A stretch of DNA of 64,000 nucleotides from Roridomyces roridus (GCA_029378245.1 JARKIF010000096.1:1-64000), one strand, 5' to 3'. Shown: positions 12,143-24,545, counted from the stretch's first letter. Translations and numbers: made by a program. Notes: generated by a model not told the origin, from the sequence alone.

Positions 12143-13048
12143 ATGGACGCCTTTCCCCTCCGCCAGAAGATTGCGAGTCAAGCACGAGCTGCAGGTGCAT
12201 GGCTGACGCTACCCAGCACCGCGATTGCACGCACGATTGCCAAGACGAAAGGGGTCTCCTGGATGCTCGTCGACGCCGAGCACGGGCTGATCAATGACCA
12301 CCATTTCTACGATCTTACAAACACCATCGCGTCGAGTGGTGTGTCGCCGCTCATACGCATTCCGGCGGAGGAGCTGTGGATGATCAAGAGGGCTCTCGAT
12401 GCTGGGGCCCATGGAATTATGGTCCCGATGGCCAATTCGCCAGAAATCGTCCGGAAGGTGGTACAAGCAACAAAGTACCCCCCTGTTGGCGTCCGGGGGT
12501 ATGGTCCTATGTTCACTGTGAGTGTTGAGTGGATCGCATTGGACGACGTCCCGAAGGTGACTTTGTAGCACGCTACCGGTGCACTCGGAGCTGCTTATCT
12601 TGCCGCGGCCAACGACGCCATCTTTGTGAGCGTGCAGATCGAGCATCCCGACGCCGTTGCGCGTATCGATGAGATCGTGCAAGAGGGGATTGATTGTACA
12701 TTCGTGCGTCCAGTTTCCTTTTCGTGCTTGGAATATATTCACAACTGAGAGCAGATCGGTCCGTACGATTTGGCCGTATCCATGGGTGTGGAACATGGAA
12801 GTGCGGAGCATGAGGCAGCTATCGCCAAGATTCTCGAGGCGACCAAGAAGGCGGGCAAGGTCGCCGGCATTTTCTGTGAGCATTCCGACTTTCGTAGTTG
12901 ATAGTCTGCTTAATCTTAGTTTGTAGGCTTGACTGGGGAACAAGCGGAGAAACGATTCGCTCAAGGATTCGAAATGGTCAGCGTGACGACCGACATCGAC
13001 ACCCTCTCGGATGCCATGGCTGCTACTTTCGCCAAAGTGACTTTGTAA
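12143..13048 (+). CDS. HpcH/HpaI-family aldolase (2-keto-3-deoxy-acid aldolase type), 250 aa
   Basis: Four exons (12143-12517, 12569-12703, 12755-12875, 12927-13048) close in frame to 250 residues, the usual length for this class II pyruvate aldolase family. Family hallmarks are present. DAEHG at residues 44-48 carries the catalytic His. GAHGIMVPMANS is the substrate loop, VQIEHPDAV holds the metal-binding Glu, and IGPYDLAVSMG holds the metal-binding Asp. Such enzymes reversibly split hydroxy-keto-acids into pyruvate and an aldehyde using a divalent metal; the substrate here cannot be told. The gene follows STAND1 by 176 bp and ends 39 bp from the convergent gene at 13088. A broken 5' copy lies at 5806-5990. 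No lesion seen. Confidence 0.9.
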
Positions 13049-13087
13049 TATTTCATAGGGTTAGAAAGTACAGGCTTGCAGAATACA

Positions 13088-14404
13088 TTAATTCCCAAAT
13101 ATCGCGGTGATTCCACTGATCACGCTGCTAGGATCGAGCGCACCCGCGAAACTCGCGAGTGTGCCCGGATCGAGACTGCTGGCAAAGTTCGCCAACGAGC
13201 TGGGGTCAAACCCTGTGGGGACATTGCTGGGATCGAAATTGAATCCCCCAGCAAAGGGTGAGGAGTTGCCGGAACCGTAGCCAGCGGAATTTTGCTGATT
13301 CTGCTGGTACGCGTGCCAGATCTTGCCTACAGCGTGTATCATCGCCGAGTTCGTGTTGCCACTGGTTGGGGAGCCAGACGGACCGGCACCTGCGACACCG
13401 CCAGCTGCGAAGCCGCCTAGAGGTGCGGCTGAAGGCAACCGCGGAGCTGCCGAGACAGGACGCAATGTTCTGCTAACCGTCGTGACATCTTGAATCCAGT
13501 CGCTCGGCAGACTCCATGACGCCGAACCGTCGCCGTATGCGACGTAGTATAGGCCTCCCGCGTGCGGGCTTAAAGATAGAAACTGCCTCGGGCGTTAAGA
13601 GACGTTTGATACAGATGAAAGGGCCACACGCACCGCTATTCCCTTCCGTCGCGTGTTTTCCGCAGAATTCCGGATCAACGCATCCACGGCAGGATAGTGT
13701 GTTGCCACCTCGAATGTTATGGTGCCATCCCCGAAGAGCGCGACGAAGGAGCCGTGAACGCCGAGCGCGACGCATGTCGGGAAGCCCTTCCTCAGCCGGG
13801 AGGTTATGCTGGTCTCGAGGTCTGCTGGAAGATGTTGCCAGCTGAACCCAGAGGGTGAGATCGTAAAATAACTGGAATTTGGTCCAAAGACCGTCCGCGT
13901 TGTGTGTTCTCCGGATTGTGCGATCGTACGCATAAATTCAGCGAGTTTGGAATACTTGGGACCGAGGAATAGCTCTGCGAAAGGCTGTGAATCGACGGAT
14001 TGACGAGATGGCGAGGTAGGCGTACCTTCGTAGTAATCCTCTCCTTTGACCGTTTTCCAGCACATGTTGAACATCCCAGCTTCCATGGGGAACTACGTCC
14101 AACATGAGGACCGGGGAATGCGCGTGTTGAAGGGGCTAAACGTACCGCAACATCGTAGGGGAATTGGTTTGCTTGAGGGTGATTCGGATCCTCCAGAATG
14201 AGTCGCAATGGCTCCGGAAGGTTATTGTCACTCCTAGATACAAGACGGTGAGCATGCCTGCCCTCGGCTGATAAAATCTGAACTGACCATGCCCTGCATC
14301 GAAGTGAGTACTTATTCTAGCTTCAGGAGGATGAAGACGGACCATATCGTATCACTCTTGCAGAAGAACGCGCCGTTCGGTCCAAAAGAGAATTGGCAGT
14401 CCAT
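13088..14404 (-). CDS. Uncharacterised conserved fungal protein, copy A, about 352 aa
   Basis: Six exons on the minus strand: 14404-14343, 14293-14288, 14233-14146, 14092-14026, 13974-13634 and 13582-13088. They were placed by aligning with copy B at 25130-26810. The second exon is only 6 nt and turns the junction into W-A-W, the only solution that keeps both copies in frame. The protein starts MDCQFSFGPNGAFF, has NHPQANQFPYDVAFPME, then VFGPNSSYFTISPSGFSWQ, CVALGVHGSFVALFGDG and GDGSASWSLPSDW. It ends in a Gly/Ala/Pro-rich tail with FDPSN units and the terminus GITAIFGN. I know this as a repeated mushroom family of unknown function. No signal peptide or membrane segment is visible. It is divergent from STAND2 (777 bp between starts) and convergent with the aldolase. 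Intron 4 (51 nt) has no stop and would be hidden in a naive open frame. Confidence 0.78.
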
Positions 14405-15181
14405 GGGGGACGGAGGTAAACGATTGAGGGGTTAAGAGGAGGCGTCTGGACATTGTGCCTGGCTGCTGCCAATTGCACCGCGTGCTTGACGTGCCAGGCG
14501 ATAAATGAAATAGGGATGATGGATAGCGATCTAAAGTGCTAGGTTGAGAGACGGGCGTCTAGGGCGTGCTAACATGGAGGCCGGGACCCGGAGACTGTGA
14601 GTGCGAATAGACGATGCATGGAAGGGAGAGAGGCGGGAGAAAATCGGCTATCACTGGACGTTGATTTCGACTCGGACCAAACTCGGATCATGACCGCGAC
14701 TTGAACAACATGGGCGCCCAACCGATTTGGAACGCGTCTTCGACAGTCATTCGGCGTCATTCCGCGCCAATTGTTCCTGATGCGCGTACTTCATGAATCA
14801 GAAAAGGGTTTGGCACTGGAGGAACCCATCCGTTCCGAGCGGCCTTTTGCTTTGGGTGTTCACGGTCCAGGTTCTGTTGGAGACTACCACTCAACTCTGC
14901 CGCCTCAGGTACGACTTTGAATCCTGCTGTAAATGGCCATAACCCAAACTCTCAGATAACCGCGTCGTCAAGGGTTTCGGTCAGCGCACGGGCGTTTCTT
15001 CAAGGCACATCGGTGAAAGCACCCAGAGCTCATCCGGGATTGCCACCGCCCAATGTAACTGCTCCTTCAGAAATAGTTTGATTATTTCCGAGCACTCTGT
15101 CATGCTAGACGCCCGCCATCGTTCTCAAGGACCAGCATCAACCCGACCGCTGAAAACTCCATATCTCCCACCCCGTCTACC
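14405..15181. other. Divergent intergenic region between gene A and STAND2
   Basis: 777 bp, presumably holding both promoters. It contains one 24-nt block also found upstream of STAND3. No gene seen. Confidence 0.5.
15107..15130 (+). promoter_or_regulatory. Block shared by STAND2 and STAND3 5' flanks
   Basis: Begins AGACGCCCGCC and ends AAGG. It matches 22467-22490 at 21 of 24 positions and lies 51 nt before the STAND2 ATG. It could be a transcription-factor site or simply leftover homology of the duplicated flank. Confidence 0.3.
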
Positions 15182-18100
15182 ATGAAAGAATTGAAGACAT
15201 CGGTGTCTGTTGAACAAGGTGCATTGAAGGAAATGTGGGAAATGGCTGCAAAAGAGTTTGAGAAGATATGCGGCGAGTCGTTGACAAGGGGCGAAATAAA
15301 GGGTTTTGAGGATGTGCAGAAGAGAATCGAGAAGGCGTCCTACGGGCCAGACGCGGAACCGGAGGATAAATGGGGCAAGGCGAAGAACGTTGGACTCAAG
15401 TCGCTCACATATCTCAAGCTGCTCGTCGGCGCCGTTTCTCAAGTATCGTCATTCGTACGTGTTGCCATCCTTTACCAGGCACTCTCACCGACGACAAGTT
15501 TAGACTCCCATTCCTGCCGTCGCGGCAAACGTGACCGGCTCCGCTTTGAACTTTGTATTCGACATCCCCCGGGATATCAAGGGATATAACGATGCTGTCG
15601 ATGAAGTCTTTACTCGGATTTCATCTGCCCTCTCCCAGTTCCAGATCTATGGGTCCATGGAGGATATTGACCCAGCCCTCACTAAACAAATCCACCTCGT
15701 TCTGACGAGCTTTGTGAAGCTTTGCGCTCACGTCGTCAAGTACCGCCAGGGCAGCCGGGGAGCGCGCCTCTTTCGGCAGCTCAAGTCCATCTTCGACGAT
15801 GACTCGGGCTTGGCCGACGAGATGGCACAGTTCGAGAAGGTTCTGCAGCAACAACGTGATGTCGAGGGGACTCTCACTCTTGCGTATGTGGTCGAGACAC
15901 GGGACGATGTGGCCATTCTGCTCCAGCGATTCATTATTTTCGACAAAACGGTGGAGGAGACGCACCAGGTCGTCCACGAGACGCAGAAAGGCGTCCAGGC
16001 GCTGAAGGATGATGCGGACCGCTCAAAGACCCTTGCCAAGATTCGCGATGCACTGGCCCTAGACCCCAGGGTCCGGCTCGACGCCAAGACGACACAGACA
16101 TGCACTACCATCGCTAGCCGGTGCTTGCCTGGCACTGGAGACTGGATTTGGACGCACGACGCCTTCAAGGCGTGGACATCGTCAGCCAGGGAGAAGGATG
16201 CATCCGCCCCTCCGTTGGCACACACCTTGTTCTTGACAGGTCCGCCCTCATCGGGAAAGACTTCCGTGGCTGCACTTATCGCAAAGTGCCTGGAGAAGCA
16301 TAAAGAAGAGGACCGCGTCTATGTCGCGCATTACTTCTTCTCACCGAGCACACAAAGGCCGGACAATGCTCAGACGAACGTCCCCGCTGCCCCGAAAAAT
16401 GCTCAGACGAACGTCGTCCTCGCTGCCCTGAAATACATGGCCTTCCAGATCGCGCGCGTCGACCCTACCGTGCGCAAAGCACTTACCAAGTTGGACGACA
16501 AATTCGATGGAGGGCTCGAAACCCTTTGGCAAGAGCTCAAGATCGGTGCTCCTGGGTCTGGTGCGATGCATTATCTCATCTTCGATGGGATCGAGTGCCT
16601 CTCCGATGAACAGACCAAGATGCTGCTCAACTTTGTCTTCAAGACCAGAGTGGCTGGGGGCCAAGCCGGCCGGGTACGCGTATTGCTTAGCGGGACGAAT
16701 GAGAAGTTCGAGATCCACAATGTCGGACCCGTGGAGGGCGTGCTACGTGTTCGAATGGAGGATCATAACGAGTTTGATATGCGTATATTCGTCAAGAACG
16801 AGCTTGAAGGACATCGCATGCTGCAGAACGCGCGGGAGGGCTCAGCTCAACAACGCGCGTACGACAAGATCGTGGACAAGTTGCCGAAGAACGTCAAGGG
16901 CAGCTACTCCGTACTTCAGTTTGGTCTCCAAGCTGTGCTCCGACTCCTGGGTACGCGCTCGGCGGCCCTCGAGCTCGATAAGCTACTCGATCAGTCTATG
17001 AGTAGCCACGAGGTGGCCATCAAAAATTTGCAGCGGTCTTTGACGACCGAGGAGATCAGGGAGCTCAACGAGCTACTCAAGTGGGTCTTGTTCAGTAGCG
17101 GACCTTTGAGGTTGGACCAATTGGAAGCCGTCATGGTGAGTTTCTCGGTCTTCAAAGCAGCTCGATGGATAACGAGTTTGATCTAGTTCTTATTCTCGAA
17201 TATAGAACCCCTCACATCTCTTCAGTATATCATCGAGAACAGATACGCCGCGGTTCTAAAGGTCGAAGGATCCTGCGTCGTTGCTCAGGATGGCGTCCAG
17301 AAGTATCTCGAGAAGGAGCGAGAGGCAACAAATCCCTTCTCTGATTCGTCGACCATTAGCATGACGATCAAAATCAATAATGTCAGCCAAGAATTGTGCG
17401 CGCACTTTTTGTGGGATTTGGCGCACAAGTCCATCCGAGACAAGTTCAAGTTTGAATTCGATGGCGACATGTCCAGCGGCTTAGTCAGCGGTGGCAGTCG
17501 AGGCGTTATTGAAGTCGACGAACTCGAGGCGCACTACACTATCGTCCAGCGAGCGTTCCACTACCTGAGGAACGCACCCCAGGAGCAGACGGCCGAAATT
17601 GGCGAGTACCTCGTCTGTTGGCTGCCCTTTCACCTGCAGAGGATATGGGAGTTGCAGGACAACGGCAAACTCACGGACGAGATGCGAACCGACATAGGGC
17701 AGAACCTCTACCTGCTGTTCCGGGACGGTGAAGTGTTGCTGCGGCACAAGGACAGTTTCTCGGATTCATACTGGACGGCAGATGAGATGAAAGGGCTGCA
17801 GAAATGGATGATGGACTCGGCGGTTACGCGCAAACTGGATGCGCGGTGGCGCGATGCCGCGCAACAAGCCCCCAACCCAGCGAGGGGTTTCATGAAGGAA
17901 TTTGCAACGGTTCTAGTCAAGGCGCTACTACGTGAGAGAAGTTGGGACACAGACGATGTTTGCTGCTGGCTCGAAGGGTTTGTTAGCATGGATGCGGGCG
18001 ACACTGTGACCAACTGGGAGCAGATTGGCCAGTGGTGCCAGAAGTTCCTGGATCTCCCCGACACAGCACTCGACTCACTTTGGTACGAACGGCTTGCAGA

Positions 18101-19811
18101 GGCATCATATGCATCCAGTTGGTGGCTTGGTGATCCCCAAGTGACCCGTTCACTGTGGCAGCGCGCTGCTGAGATGAAGGATTCCAGTTGGCTATGCTAC
18201 CGTGGTCTCGGCTTGACTTACTACAACGGGAATCAGCTTTCGGAGGCTATAAAGCAGATAGAACTCGCCTTACAAAAAGCCGGCCAGGAGGGAGCTCTTC
18301 CGACACCAGAACCCGAGGCCATCATCAATCTCCATCTACTCCTGGGGACATACATGGGCCAAATTAGGGACATTCAGGGCGCAGCGAAGCATTACCTGCA
18401 GGCCTGCGAGAGCGCGGACCCGGAACAAGCCAAAAAAGGTCAGCTGGGTCATCTCAAGGCCCAACTCGGTATCGTGGATGCCCAGGAGAGACAAGAGCAA
18501 CTGAGATCCAAACTCGCTGCCCCGGGCGGCGAAGCCCAGTTGGTCAGCATCCTCAAGTCGGCCGCCTGCGATCCCGCGAATGACCCGCTCGCTTTCTTTT
18601 CCCAACTCTTTACCGCCGTCAAGTCCGATCAAGACCTCATGCAGTCCATCGTGCAAGTTCTGCAGGTCGCAACACCGCCACAACCTCTTTTCGAAAATGC
18701 TCCTTCCGTTGGCTCCGCTGAAACTCAATCCCTGCTCTTGTATGAACGTGGCGTGGCAGCATACAGATACAGGGCTGTGGCGAGTGGAGAAAACGGCGAA
18801 ATCGAGGCTGATTCAGTCGCTGAGGCGTTGCGGCTTTGGCATGCTTGCCGTCGCAGATCCACCGACCTTAACAGCTTCTACGATTTTGTAGCGCGCCGAG
18901 AAGCCACGGCGGCCCTTTCCACCCATTACTTCCAAAATGTACTCCAAGAACGACTGCCGGACTGCTTCAGTGAGTTGGCCGAGCTGGCCGCCGATCCTGG
19001 CGTCCAAGCGTACTCTGCAAATGGTGATCCCGTCGGCTTCATGGCTGTAGTGCATCGGGAGCGACGCGGGGAAGTGGATAAAGCGAGAGAAGCGCTTCGC
19101 CCGCGTATGCAATATGCGCTGCAAGTGCTATCTGACGACATACCCGACAACGACACTCACGGCTTATGTGCTTTGTTCAAGACGCTAGTGCACGACACTG
19201 ATTTCAAGAACGCGGGCATAGCGTTGGCATTCATAGGGCCACAAGATTTGGTGGTAGAAGCACTGCATTTTGAAGGCCAGGAAATTGTGGACGAGGCTGA
19301 GAAGCTTGCTGCGGAGTATGTCAAGAGCGAGAGAATGCCTGAAGAGGACGAGACGGCCGCATACCGGCGGTGGGTGGCCTCGCGAGAACAACCCCTGGTC
19401 GAGGCCGTGAAGAGGTTGGCTTCGGAAACGGTGCAGGCTGCACATATTGCAGTCCTGGACGCCGCTCAGCAAGAAGAGCGTATTGGGGCAGCTAAGACGT
19501 ACATTGTCAACGCACAAGAGGTCAACGCAGCGCAGAACGCGGACCAGATCACTGTCATTGCGCACGGATTACTCAGGAACCGCTTGGACTTGTTGCAGAG
19601 TAAACCTCTGAACCTCAGCCAATGGATGGGACGATGTCACGGATGTGCCGCCGACGGGACGCGGTGCCCGAACACATGCGAATGGCGACACGCCTTTTAC
19701 GACTGCATGTATTGCACCTACCGGGAATTCTGTGGAAACTGTCTGGGGCGTTTGCGGAACCCCGACGCCGACGGCGGGAAGATCATTGTGACCCCAATCA
19801 CAAGTGGTTGA
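15182..19811 (+). CDS. STAND2: Goodbye-like / P-loop / TPR-like NLR-type protein, C-terminus truncated by frameshift
   Basis: Three exons, 15182-15454, 15504-17135 and 17187-19811, give about 1509 aa. The N-terminus is Goodbye-like (KEMWEMAAKEFEKICGESL). The P-loop GPPSSGKTS is near residue 337, a Walker-B-like YLIFDGIECLSDEQ is near 447, and long helical TPR-like repeats follow (LCYRGLGLTYYNGNQLSEA). The end is Cys-rich (CHGCAADGTRCP, DCMYCTYREFCGNCL). Compared with STAND1, four bases are missing at about 19790, where STAND1 has VCDATHQW. The frame therefore ends at the TGA 19809-19811. The lost tail of about 63 residues (FAEESEENFISVKDWK) is still readable in the next frame to 20002. The P-loop part is intact, so a truncated sensor may be made. 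An in-frame duplication (NAQTNV twice, near 16365-16415) sits in the linker after the P-loop. Confidence 0.82.
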
Positions 19812-20002
19812 GGTACCCTCCCCAAGGCGACCAGTTCTACGTTGGGTTGCGGGCAAGTCGAGTGCGAGTACCTGAGCTGAGGCCTGTCGAAGGAGATGAG
19901 AGAGTTTTCGAGTTCCAATTCGCCGAAGAGTCCGAAGAGAACTTCATTTCGGTCAAGGATTGGAAGGATGGTTTGGCAAAGGATTGGGGGATTGAAATCT
20001 AG
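19812..20002 (+). pseudogene. Out-of-frame C-terminal tail of STAND2
   Basis: Continues the homology to the last 63 residues of STAND1 (WLRYPPQGDQFYVG, then DWKDGLAKDWGIEI) in a frame one base off. The 4-nt deletion at about 19790 disconnects it. Confidence 0.75.
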
Positions 20003-22605
20003 TTGATGGTGAGTTTCTTCTGCCTCGCCTTGTACCGTTGATCGATGCCATCAAGAAGATTACGCAGCACAAGGGATATATACACGCATGCCGCGTCGTA
20101 ATGTCGAGGATGGTGTTACCTGTGGTACCGGAATTTGAGGCAAATTTTTGTTGTCTAATACTCAAGTATCTATGTACCGCGTACCCAGCCGAAAGCGTTC
20201 CGATACCAGAAATGGTAATCCCATCAATGGATCAACTGCTGGCATCATCCACTGGCAACCAAGTACCATCGTCAACTCTTCGGAAGTCTTCCTAGTCGCC
20301 TTTGGGCCTCATCCACGCATCACACGCCGAACCTGGTCCTCCTTGATTCCTCCCCTTTTGAATGGATCAGTTCTGAGCGGATCGAGTGCAACGGACGCGT
20401 CGGCCGCTTTCATTCTTCTCACCGAGTCGACCGGGTCGGCCGTCGACGCGACCCTCAGTCAAATCACACGCGACGCGCTGGCATTTCTGGCGTCGAACGC
20501 TCAAACTATGGACAGCTCAAGGTGTATGACCTCTTTCACGCCTGTAGCCCGTGTTTCTTCCGGGTGTTTCTTCCGGCAATCTCACTTCAACAGGTCTTCT
20601 GGACATTTGTTTGTTCTTCCCTCGAATGCACGCGCGACAGTGCACCCATGCCTGACAACAGCCGTGCAACGCTGTTGGGAATGCCTCTGGTTCCTGGTCA
20701 AAGGCCGTCCATCAGGCGCGGCGTTCGAGCGCCTCACGCAAATCCTTGTACTTTCCTTCTATGTAACACTGACAGATCGAATGAGATATGTAGATCATGG
20801 ATGGTGGTAACCCAGATTGAACGACACCCTGGTTGAACTACAACGACGGATTTGACCGAGATTTGACTCTGCTCGACGCCTACCCGCCCGACGACACTGA
20901 CCACGGGAAATCTGTGCGCACCAAACCGCTTCTCCCCTCCAGCTACACTCCGAATGCTTTTGCACATCCGACCCCTGCGCAACTCCCGCTGCGGAGTGGG
21001 GCGGCTGTGCTCATCCTATAGTTCCCTCCATCTCGTCTATCTTCTTCATTTTCCTCTTTTTTCGCGACCGGCAATCCTGACTCTTTTCATCCAACAATCA
21101 ATGCGGCCGCCTCCAGGAGGCTCTCGGTCATTAGTTTTATTTCATACCACGCACAGAGCCACCCCCGGCGCTCGACGGACCGATGTCAGCACGACAGGAA
21201 CGCCTATGCGGCAAAGACCCACCCTCCCTTGACACACTTGTAAGGCCGAGGGTGAGCCTGGTGCTCGCAGGTGCTTGGTCTTTCTCTTTCTCTCCTCCTC
21301 TCGGTGCATTCTCTTCCCCCCTCCCATGGCTCCGCGTGCATCCCTCTGCCCAACTCCCACCACAGAGCAAGGCGAGGGCGGCCGTGGATTTAGCTTAGCT
21401 GCATCCTGTCGTCGTCTATTCCTTTCTGTCCCTTGTGGCGTTACCAGCCTTGCTGACTCTTTCATCAGGAATAAACCTCCCAGCTCGAATATGCGAATAT
21501 CGAAGGGGAGGATGACGCTAAGTTTCTGTGTCGTCCTTTCCCCTCTTTCTTGTCGTCTGGCACTCGCTCGGATTGTCCTGAACTTCTGCATTCATGCCGT
21601 GCCAACCATCACGTTCCCGCCTCCTGTCCTCTCTCACGTTGCGTCGCTGCGGTCAGAGTGCAGACAGAGTATGACGAGCATGGAGACGTTCCAAGAGGTG
21701 TGTGGGGGAGGCTGAGAACATCCCTAAGTAAAGTAGCTGAATAGAACGTCCCGAATGTATTTTTTGGTGCTTTGAGGCTCTCTCATTTCCATGTACGCCC
21801 GCTAAAGTTGCCGCTTGCGTGCTCCAAAAAATCGGCGATATCCGATCAACACTTATCGGTTGAGGACCAGCGACGTTGACAACGCCATTGAATAGACTGT
21901 TGCAACTCGCCCCTGGGCCAAGGCTAGTGCGGTTAAGAACGTTCGGCCACCGAGTTGCGACGCTGGATGTTTTGGTAACTTGGTTTGAACCTGTTGTCAT
22001 CAGGACAATGTGCCTCGGATCATGTGGCGGCATCCCTAACAGTCCCCAACACACTCATCAAGCTTCAAGCACGGTTCCAACTTCCTGGTCCAGTCCCCCG
22101 ACTCCCAACGTAGTCCAGCATTCGAATTGAGTGGCCACTGCTGCTCCCGAGTCCCGCGCATTCAACAAAGGCAAAAGTAAGTATTCCTCCGACACCAAGG
22201 CACCCAGTCGCCTTCAATGCTTTTCGGTGTTCACGTTCTCCAGTCATTCAACTCTGGGAATGTCAATTCTGAAACTCTGCCACCGTCAATGACGATAACA
22301 CATTTAGCCCGTCGTTAGCATGAACCATTTCGTTCAGCGCTCTGGCCTGCGCTGGCTACTATCAAGTTCTTCAACATAATGAAAAGTAGCCGGTCGACAT
22401 CCATGCATGCATTCCCGCTTATCTGTAAAGGCAATGTGAAGGACAGTATTATTTCTAGCTCTCTACAGACGCCCGCCGTCGTTTTTAAGGCGCGACGTCG
22501 ACGCCGGACTACTCCAAACATCTTCCCTTTCATCAAACCGAGGTACGAGGTTCATTAATCTAGCCTCTGTCTACGAGAGACTAATACTCACTGTCCCAGG
22601 CTATC
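20003..22605. other. 2.6-kb stretch with one unrecognised open frame
   Basis: No gene I can name. The longest frame is 20148-20810 (+, 220 codons), with no domain, signal or splice support. An overlapping frame at 20522-20836 has similar content, so either may be chance. From 21030 to 21330 the DNA is pyrimidine-rich. The last 400 bp are the STAND3 5' flank. Confidence 0.4.
22467..22490 (+). promoter_or_regulatory. Block shared by STAND3 and STAND2 5' flanks
   Basis: Partner of 15107-15130, with 3 differences in 24 nt, 115 nt before the STAND3 ATG. Either a regulatory site or residual homology. Confidence 0.3.
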
Positions 22606-24545
22606 ATGAAGAAATCGAACACATCTCAGCCAGTGGTCCAGACTGTGCCTACTGATGAGGGGTCGCTGAAAGCCATGTGGGCTCAAGCGGCTCAAGAGTT
22701 TGAGGATATATGCGGCGCGTCGTTGACAAAGAGCGAAATACCGAGTTTCGATGATGTGTTGAACAAAATAGCGACGCAGGCGTCAGACGCGGGACCGAAG
22801 GATAAGTGGGCCAAGCCAAAGAAGCTCGGGCTCGAGGTGCTCAAGGGTACCAAGACGCTTGTCGACGCTGCTTCTCTAGCTTCGTCGGCCGTACGTCAGC
22901 TTCCTCTTGACTGACGAGCAATCTCACTGACGCGTTTTAGATCCCCCTTCCTGCCGCAGCGACAAACGTAATCTTCGCCGCCTTGGACCATGCATTGGTC
23001 ATTCCCCAGTCTATCAAGGGCGGCATCGACACCATCAATGGCGTTTTCAGCCACATTTCAGCTGCCCTCTCCGAGCTCCGTATCTATGATTCCATGCCAA
23101 ACATCGACCCATCTCTCGCCGCAGGCATTCAACTCATTTTGATGAGCTTTGTCAAGCTCTGTGCTTACGTCGTCAAGTATCGCCAGGGCGGCTGGAAGGC
23201 GCGCCTGCGTCAGACGTGCAAGTCCATCTTCGGCGATTCGGACTTGACCGACGATCTGGCCGCATTCGACCAGCTGGTGAAGCAGCAACACGATATCGAG
23301 GGGACTCTCACCCTGAAGACTGTCCAAGCTCTGCTGATGGGGCCCGCGTCTGGGGACCGCATCAACGCCCTTGGCAAGATTCGCGACACACTTGGTGTAC
23401 CTGATGCCGAGTCGTCGCAGACGTTCACCACCGCCACCGAACGGTGCCTCCCCGGCACCGGGAACTGGGTTTGGACGCACGAGAAGTACGTGGCGTGGAC
23501 TTCCTTGGTCCAGGACAAGGATGTGTCCGCCCCTTTGTCACCGCACACCTTACTTTTGATGGGCCACCCCTCGTCAGGGAAGACGTCCGTCGCCGCACTT
23601 ATCGCCCAGCGCCTCGAGAAGCAGAAAGAGGACGGCGTCTACGTCGCACACTACTTCTTCTCATCGAGCACCCAAAAGGCTCAGGCGAATAGCGTCCTCA
23701 CCGCACTGAAACATATGACCTACCAGATTGCGCGTGACGACCCTACCGTGCTCGCAGCACTTGCCGGGGCAGCAGATGGGAAGCTTAGCAATGACCAAGT
23801 GCTTTCCTTTTGGCAGGAAACCAAGATAGGCACTCCTGGCTCTGGTGCAGTGTATTATCTCGTATTTGACGGGCTCGATTACCTCTCCCGAGAACAGGCC
23901 AAGAAGCTGTTCGACTTCGTCTTTGTCACCAGATTGGCCAAAAATCCGACCGCGCCCATGCGCGTCCTGCTCAGCGGGACCAATGGGTGGTTCGACACCC
24001 ACATGGGCGACATTATGACATCAATGGCCCGCAAGGACGACACAACGGCGTCAATGACCCACGTGCACAGGGACGACATTGTGGCATCAATGCAGGACGT
24101 TACAATTTGGATGGAGCAACATAACAAAATTGATATGCGGAGAGTTGTCGAACACGCGCTGGATGCTAATGCGCGGGAGGGTTCAGCACAACAACGAGTG
24201 TACAACAAGATCATCAAGGAGTTGCCTGAAAAGGCGGATAGCTACTCCCAGCTTCAGTCTGGCATCGACACTGCTTTCACTCTTGAAGACAGGCTCGCCG
24301 GCGCACGAGCTCGATAAAGTCCTTGACCAGTCTAGGAAAAGTGACGAGCTGCCCATAAAAAATCTGCAGCGGTCTTTGACCACCGATGAGATTCGGGAGT
24401 TGAACGAATTATTCAAGCGGGTCCTGCTCAGCCGGGCGCCTTCGAAGGTAGACCAATTTAAGGAACCCCTCATGGTGAGTTTCTCGATCTTCAAAGCAGC
24501 TTGATGAATATTGAAGTCGATTTAGTTCCTACTCCCGAATATACT
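22606..24545 (+). pseudogene. STAND3: truncated Goodbye-like / P-loop NLR-type gene
   Basis: Exon 1 is 22606-22890 and exon 2 starts at 22941. The N-terminus is the same Goodbye-like domain (KAMWAQAAQEFEDICGASL). The P-loop GHPSSGKTS is intact and Walker-B-like YYLVFDGLDYL follows. The frame breaks near 24275-24285 and stops at 24317. The next frame carries the expected continuation (ELDKVLDQS, LQRSLTTDEIRELNEL) to the same intron donor as in STAND2 at 24476. Similarity ends about 20 nt past that intron, at about 24540. The TPR-like and Cys-rich parts are absent. A solo LTR lies 120 bp downstream. The linker after Walker B holds three imperfect 30-36-nt in-frame repeats (GDIMTSM, DDTTASM, DDIVASM). 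A short Goodbye-plus-NTPase protein of about 460 residues could still be made. Confidence 0.8.
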
